Shown piece by piece: positions 37,198 to 40,581 of a DNA stretch of 40,581 bases (positions within the stretch are counted from its first letter, which is position 1; the number at the start of each line of letters is the position of its first letter). The stretch is from a virus. The notes beneath the pieces were generated by a model, which saw only the letters and a program-made list of their open reading frames with translations, was not told the origin of the DNA and ran no database searches. The stretch covers positions 1 through 40,581 of IMG/VR virus record IMGVR_UViG_3300027749_000214. One strand, written 5' to 3'. The position numbers were made by a program, and so were the translations under genes.

Positions 37198-38423
37198 ATG
37201 CGACCGCTCTGCAAAGTATTTACGCCAGCGGCGGGTTCGGTGATCCGATCACGCCAGTGATCACGATCATGGGTCAGGCTATCGCCGTGGATGACAGCGA
37301 TTGGGAAGAGGCGGCGATCCCCGTTCGCGCCTGGCTGGCGAAGGGCTATTTACTCCGCGGCGCAGTCACTGTTGTGAGCGGCCCCGGTTCGGCTGGAAAG
37401 TCGAGCTTGATGGTATCGTGGTGCATTGCCATGGCGTTGGCGGCTGAGTTCGCCGGCTTCAAGCCTGTCGGATCGCTCAAGGTGCTGACCTACAACGTCG
37501 AGGACGATGCCATTGAGCAGAGGCGCCGCATGTCGGCAGCTCTCCGTCACTTCGGCGCCACGCCGTCCCAGCTACAGAAGCGCGTCGTGCGTCTCACTCC
37601 GGCTGGCGTCGGCACGCTCCTGCGGCGCGACCCTATCACCGGGCGCCTGACGTTCACGGAAGCCATGACGGCGATCGAGCGTGAGATTGAGGAGCGCATG
37701 CCGGACGTGCTGATCCTCGATCCGCTTGTGGAGCTGCACGACGCTGAGGAAAACGACAACACTGCGATCCGCGCTGTGATGGCTAAATTCCGAAGCCTGG
37801 CAGCCCAATACAATATCGCCGTCGTGCTTCTGCATCATTCGCGAAAGGGCTCGTCCGCTACGCCAGGCGATCCTGACACGCTGCGCGGCGCATCGGCCAT
37901 CGTAGGGGCGGCGCGGGTTGTCCTAACGCTCTCTGTGATGACCAGCGAAGAGGCAGGGGCTTTTGGCCTGCCAGAGGCGCACCGCTTCCATTATGTCCGG
38001 CTGGATGGCGCCAAGTCGAACTACGCACCACTGCACGAGGCAGAGTGGTTTGAGCGTGTCGCCTACGACCTCGACAACGGGGAAACCGTGGCTGCCTGCA
38101 TACCCTGGGAGCCGCCATCGAAGGTGCTGACGGCGGAGGTGATCAACACCATTATCGGCATCATCGAGCGCGGCACCGCGCATGCGCTGCCCTGGTCTGA
38201 TCGGATATCCGACAGTGAGCCTCGGTCGATCTCTCGCGCTCTTGAGGTTAAGGGCATCGAAATTAGCAGCAAGGCAGCTCAGAGGGAGGCCATGAAGCAG
38301 GTGATGGCCACGGGGAGGGTGGTTGTTGCGGTCTATCAGAGGACTGGAAGGTCAGCGGCAGAAGGGCCTAAGGGTCTCCGCTCCGAGGGTGGTTTGCCGT
38401 CCTGTGTCGAGTGGCTGTCATGA
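37194..38423 (+). CDS. RepA-type AAA ATPase / replicative helicase
   Basis: 409 aa from ATG 37194. AAA_25/RepA-like RecA-fold ATPase: Walker A GPGSAGKS (63-70), TYNVEDDAIEQRRRM at about 99-113, Walker B DVLILDPLVEL (171-181), and VVLLHHSRKGSSA near 213-225, followed by RGASAIVGAARVVLTL. Such proteins open the origin as hexameric helicases in phages and plasmids. The iteron-like repeats right behind the gene fit its role at an origin. The start at 37107 seen as an open frame is a shadow. Confidence 0.87.
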   Translation: MNATALQSIYASGGFGDPITPVITIMGQAIAVDDSDWEEAAIPVRAWLAKGYLLRGAVTVVSGPGSAGKSSLMVSWCIAMALAAEFAGFKPVGSLKVLTYNVEDDAIEQRRRMSAALRHFGATPSQLQKRVVRLTPAGVGTLLRRDPITGRLTFTEAMTAIEREIEERMPDVLILDPLVELHDAEENDNTAIRAVMAKFRSLAAQYNIAVVLLHHSRKGSSATPGDPDTLRGASAIVGAARVVLTLSVMTSEEAGAFGLPEAHRFHYVRLDGAKSNYAPLHEAEWFERVAYDLDNGETVAACIPWEPPSKVLTAEVINTIIGIIERGTAHALPWSDRISDSEPRSISRALEVKGIEISSKAAQREAMKQVMATGRVVVAVYQRTGRSAAEGPKGLRSEGGLPSCVEWLS

Positions 38424-38569
38424 AAAACTCTGTGTCAAACCCTGTGCTAAACCCTGTGCACAGACTTGTTTTGGGTTCCCTAGTAAAAAAACCAAACCCT
38501 GTGGTGGTTTGGGTTTGTTTTACCCTGTGGGGAACCCTGCGCGAACTCTGTGTGATGGGGCCGGTATGA
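38420..38569 (+). CDS. Short ORF spanning the repeat cluster
   Basis: 49 aa, ATG 38420 overlapping the ATPase stop by four bases and TGA overlapping ATG 38566 by four bases. It reads MKNSVSNPVLNPVHRLVLGS, then a hydrophobic WVCFTLWGTL part. The Ser-Asn-Pro-Val repeats in it simply translate the DNA repeats. The double overlap fits the operon style, but the DNA may matter more than the protein. Confidence 0.45.
   Translation: MKNSVSNPVLNPVHRLVLGSLVKKPNPVVVWVCFTLWGTLRELCVMGPV
38425..38552. repeat. AAACCCTGTG repeat cluster, candidate replication origin
   Basis: Copies of AAACYCTGTG at 38425, 38437 and 38449 with an exact 12-base period, another at 38494, and partial copies at 38522, 38533 and 38544. 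An inverted repeat CCAAACC-N7-GGTTTGG lies at 38492-38512. The stretch is A/T-richer than its surroundings and lies just after a RepA-type ATPase gene, the usual setting for iterons. Confidence 0.6.
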
Positions 38570-39015
38570 ACCACGCAAAATGGCTCCCCGCCGACGTAGC
38601 CGTCCTCACGCCTTACATCTCGATCCCGCTCCCCGCCAAAGTGGTGCGAGCCCTCGCCGACAAGACCGGCCGCACGCTGGAGGGCGTCAAAACAAAAATG
38701 CTGACCATGCGGCGCCAGGCCGGAGTGCAGCTGAACCAGCCGCGCGCCATCCTGTCTCCTGAGCGGATCGCCTCAATCCAGGCGCGGGCCGCATCAGGCG
38801 AAACTGTGACGTCGATCTGCCGGACGACTGGTATTTGCAGGCGGCGCATCGAAACGCTCACCAAAGTCCGGACCGCTGCGATCGTGCCAGTCGTTGTCGC
38901 ACCGGTCCGTCCTCAAACCCGCTCATGGGACCCGCTCCCGGCCGGCCATTCGATCTCCTGGTCCCTGATCACGCAGGGGACGATTTTGGAGGGTTTGGGA
39001 TATGCCGTCTGTTGA
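38566..39015 (+). CDS. HTH-like protein, paralogue A
   Basis: 149 aa from ATG 38566. Begins MNHAKWLPADVAVLTPYISI and has two helical modules: RALADKTGRTLEGVKTKMLT and SICRTTGICRRRIETLTKV, the second looking like an HTH. It ends with SWDPLPAGHSISWSLIT, which recurs in the next gene. Probably a DNA-binding early protein. The upstream in-frame extension to 38323 covers other genes. Confidence 0.7.
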   Translation: MNHAKWLPADVAVLTPYISIPLPAKVVRALADKTGRTLEGVKTKMLTMRRQAGVQLNQPRAILSPERIASIQARAASGETVTSICRTTGICRRRIETLTKVRTAAIVPVVVAPVRPQTRSWDPLPAGHSISWSLITQGTILEGLGYAVC

Positions 39016-39511
39016 GGACGACCAACGCATTCGATGGTCGGCTGAGCAACTCGCCGAGATCGCGCCCTACGTCACAAAATCCCTCAGGGGTGAGGCGCTG
39101 CGGATACTGTGCGCGTCGCAGAACCGATCGGTTGGCGCGGTGCAAGTCAAGCTGCGCCATCTGCGCGAGGCCGCTGGTGTGCAACTTGAGACACAGCGCA
39201 CGATCACGGCGGCGCTCGACGTGTTTATCCGCGCCGAGGTGGCCAAGGGCTCGACGATCGTGTCGATGGCCAAGGCGACCGGAATCAAGCCGGACACGAT
39301 CAGTTATCACATCCGGCATCGGATCAAGCCGGTCCGCACCCGCATCTCGTCTCCTCCTACAGTCCGCGCCGACGGGTCGCTCCGTGAGCTCGCATCAGAT
39401 CCACTCCCAGTCGGTCACCCGCTCACCTGGGGCCTGATCACCGCCGGCACACTCCTCGATGGCGAGCCCTGCCGCCGGGATGGCGTTTTGACTTTTCGAG
39501 AGGATAATTGA
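39002..39511 (+). CDS. HTH-like protein, paralogue B
   Basis: 169 aa, overlapping paralogue A by 14 bases. Same order of modules: WSAEQLAEIAPYVTKSL, NRSVGAVQVKLRHLREAAGV, then SMAKATGIKPDTISYHIRHR (a clear HTH) and the C-terminal SDPLPVGHPLTWGLIT. The pair arose by tandem duplication and diverged well apart from the shared C-terminal motif. Regulatory role inferred. Confidence 0.7.
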   Translation: MPSVEDDQRIRWSAEQLAEIAPYVTKSLRGEALRILCASQNRSVGAVQVKLRHLREAAGVQLETQRTITAALDVFIRAEVAKGSTIVSMAKATGIKPDTISYHIRHRIKPVRTRISSPPTVRADGSLRELASDPLPVGHPLTWGLITAGTLLDGEPCRRDGVLTFREDN

Positions 39512-39999
39512 TGGCGCGAAAATTCAAACATGATCCAGGCGTCGACCACGGCACTGGCTTCGGCCCGCCCGTCGTCATCGAGGACGTCGCAGTCTCGCCA
39601 GTCGTCAGCATCCGTCGCGCCAGGCGGGCCGACCCGCTGGATGCGATCGACATGACGCCCGGTCAGCGCCAGGCGGCACGGATATACCTCCAGGCTCACG
39701 AGCACATTGGTGCGGGTCGCGGCCTGGGCCCGTTGCCGTTCGGTCGCGATGTCCCGTTCTCGTCGACTGGCGGCGTATGGCTCGCACCGCAGGAACGCGC
39801 TCTGTCTGCCGCCGACTGCTGGCGTCGTGGGTGTCAGGCGATGGGGCTCGCGGCGAGCGAGGGTGTCGTCAACTGGGTGGTGATCAAAGGCTTTCCGTTG
39901 CACGAATACGACGCAGTTCGGAAATGGCGCCGCGGCACAGCGTCGGCTCAACTAAAGGCAGCTTTACAGCGGCTTTCCGAGGCATACGGCACAGCGTGA
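39511..39999 (+). CDS. DUF6456-like protein at the antiterminator position
   Basis: 162 aa from ATG 39511 (GAGAGGA upstream). Second half: MTPGQRQAARIYLQAHEHIG, ADCWRRGCQAMGLAASEG, VVNWVVIKGFPLHEYDAVRK and the closing LKAALQRLSEAYG, which resembles DUF6456 proteins of alphaproteobacteria, a modest match from memory. As the last early gene before the late region it lies where Q-type late regulators are found; a late switch role is inferred. Confidence 0.6.
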   Translation: MARKFKHDPGVDHGTGFGPPVVIEDVAVSPVVSIRRARRADPLDAIDMTPGQRQAARIYLQAHEHIGAGRGLGPLPFGRDVPFSSTGGVWLAPQERALSAADCWRRGCQAMGLAASEGVVNWVVIKGFPLHEYDAVRKWRRGTASAQLKAALQRLSEAYGTA

Positions 40000-40009
40000 A
40001 AATAAACGA

Positions 40010-40038
40010 TTGACATCGGGGACAGATAATTGCATGTT
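40010..40038 (+). promoter_or_regulatory. Candidate late promoter
   Basis: TTGACA at 40010-40015 with CATGTT at 40033-40038 after a 17-base spacer. The -35 is perfect, the -10 is weak, as expected for a promoter needing a factor. It points at the HNH gene and the late operon across the packaging region. Confidence 0.35.
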
Positions 40039-40055
40039 TTCGTCATCATCTGAAT

Positions 40056-40096
40056 AGCGCGCTCGGCAGGTCACCACCTTCCGGGCGCTTTCTTTA
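40056..40096 (+). terminator. Candidate terminator upstream of the HNH gene
   Basis: AGCGC-3-CGG (40056-40066) can pair with CCG-1-GCGCT (40081-40089), followed by TTCTTT. A stem with an internal bulge and a short T-run. Lying downstream of the candidate late promoter, it could be the site where an antiterminator acts, as for lambda tR'. Confidence 0.4.
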
Positions 40097-40103
40097 TGGG
40101 CGC

Positions 40104-40421
40104 ATGGCACACCCTGCAAGCGTCGCGTTCTACGGCTCGACCTGGTGGCGGAAACTAAGGCGCCAGTGTCTGACCCGAGATGGCAGTCGCTGCGCCATCG
40201 CTGGCTGCACCAGTCGCGCCACTCACGTCGACCATGTCCAGCGCCGACCGCGTTCGCCGACACCGACGTCGGCTGACCACCTCGGCAATCTGCGATGCCT
40301 CTGCGCTCACCACGACGCCCAACTCAAGGAGCGGCCCGGCGGCAACCGCGGCCTCGACGGTGTCGGGCTGGTCCGGGGCTCTGACCCTGATGGATGGCCG
40401 CTCGACCCTCGCCGTCGATAG
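40104..40421 (+). CDS. HNH endonuclease
   Basis: 105 aa. HNH motif: TWWRKLRRQCLTRDGSRCAI, AGCTSRATHVDHV (zinc Cys and catalytic His), then DHLGNLRCLCAHHDAQLKE. HNH proteins next to terminase genes in HK97-like phages help the terminase cut at cos. Placement at the right edge, facing the small terminase across the closed ends, supports this role. Confidence 0.85.
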   Translation: MAHPASVAFYGSTWWRKLRRQCLTRDGSRCAIAGCTSRATHVDHVQRRPRSPTPTSADHLGNLRCLCAHHDAQLKERPGGNRGLDGVGLVRGSDPDGWPLDPRRR

Positions 40422-40581
40422 CGTCCCTCACAGGGCGCTGTGTGGCACCCACCCACGAGGGCACCCACGACGCCACCGACGGGATGGACGGGGCTGTGCC
40501 GGTCTGTGCGCCCCCCCCCATGACCCACCCCACCCCGAGGGGGAGGGGGTTTGGCCGAGGGGGCCGATCCTTGCCATCAAC
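40422..40581. other. Non-coding right end, likely packaging region
   Basis: No gene seen. The DNA holds several G- and C-runs (C8 at 40510-40517, GAGGGGGAGGGGG near 40540) and the sequence GGCCGAGGGGGCC near 40555-40570. Joined to position 1 it forms the probable cos/pac region between HNH and the small terminase gene. Confidence 0.45.

Overview
The window looks like one complete genome of a temperate, long-tailed (siphovirus-type) phage, about 40.6 kb, opened close to its packaging site. The last gene on the right is an HNH nuclease and the first gene on the left is the small terminase, the usual neighbours in HK97-like phages, so the two ends close a circle. The host is probably a high-GC alphaproteobacterium: base composition is GC-rich, GTG starts are common, the tail-tip genes (DUF2460, DUF2163, NlpC/P60, gpJ-like) match the set seen in alphaproteobacterial phages and gene transfer agents, and the lysin is a GH108 muramidase. 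No tRNA, IS element or CRISPR array was seen.

Layout. (1) 163-25849, rightward late region: terminase, portal, protease, HK97-type capsid, head-tail joining genes, two tandem tail-tube-like genes, tail chaperone with a likely frameshift extension, tape measure, tail tip, a split gpJ-like protein, a long fibre region with a duplicated glycine-rich adhesin plus small-partner cassette, then holin-like proteins, GH108 endolysin and two small lipoproteins. (2) 25954-32642, leftward early operon, nearly every junction a 1-4 bp overlap: from promoter PL come small genes, an HTH regulator, YqaJ exonuclease and partner, accessory genes (pentapeptide repeats, DUF551, a GYG-repeat protein), then an AlpA-like excisionase and a tyrosine integrase. 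(3) 32650-33925, immunity region: repressor and Cro-like genes are divergent, with matching palindromic operators (GCGCA-N6-TGCGC type) at PL and PR. A HIRAN-domain gene with a 14-bp poly-C/G tract at its start lies between the repressor and PL, the place held by rexAB in lambda. (4) 33923-39999, rightward early region: Cro, MazG-like protein, VRR-NUC nuclease, a cytosine-C5 methyltransferase overlapped in another frame by a second protein-like ORF, a RepA-type ATPase, a repeat cluster that could be the replication origin, two paralogous HTH-like proteins and a DUF6456-like protein at the antiterminator position.

In a lysogen the repressor would silence PL and PR while its own transcript could carry the HIRAN gene. 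On induction PL gives recombination, accessory and excision functions and PR gives replication and DNA modification; the late genes then build the HK97-type particle and lyse the cell. The points most worth checking are the homopolymer-controlled HIRAN gene, the double-coded methyltransferase region, the iteron-like repeats behind the ATPase, and the duplications in tail tube and fibres.
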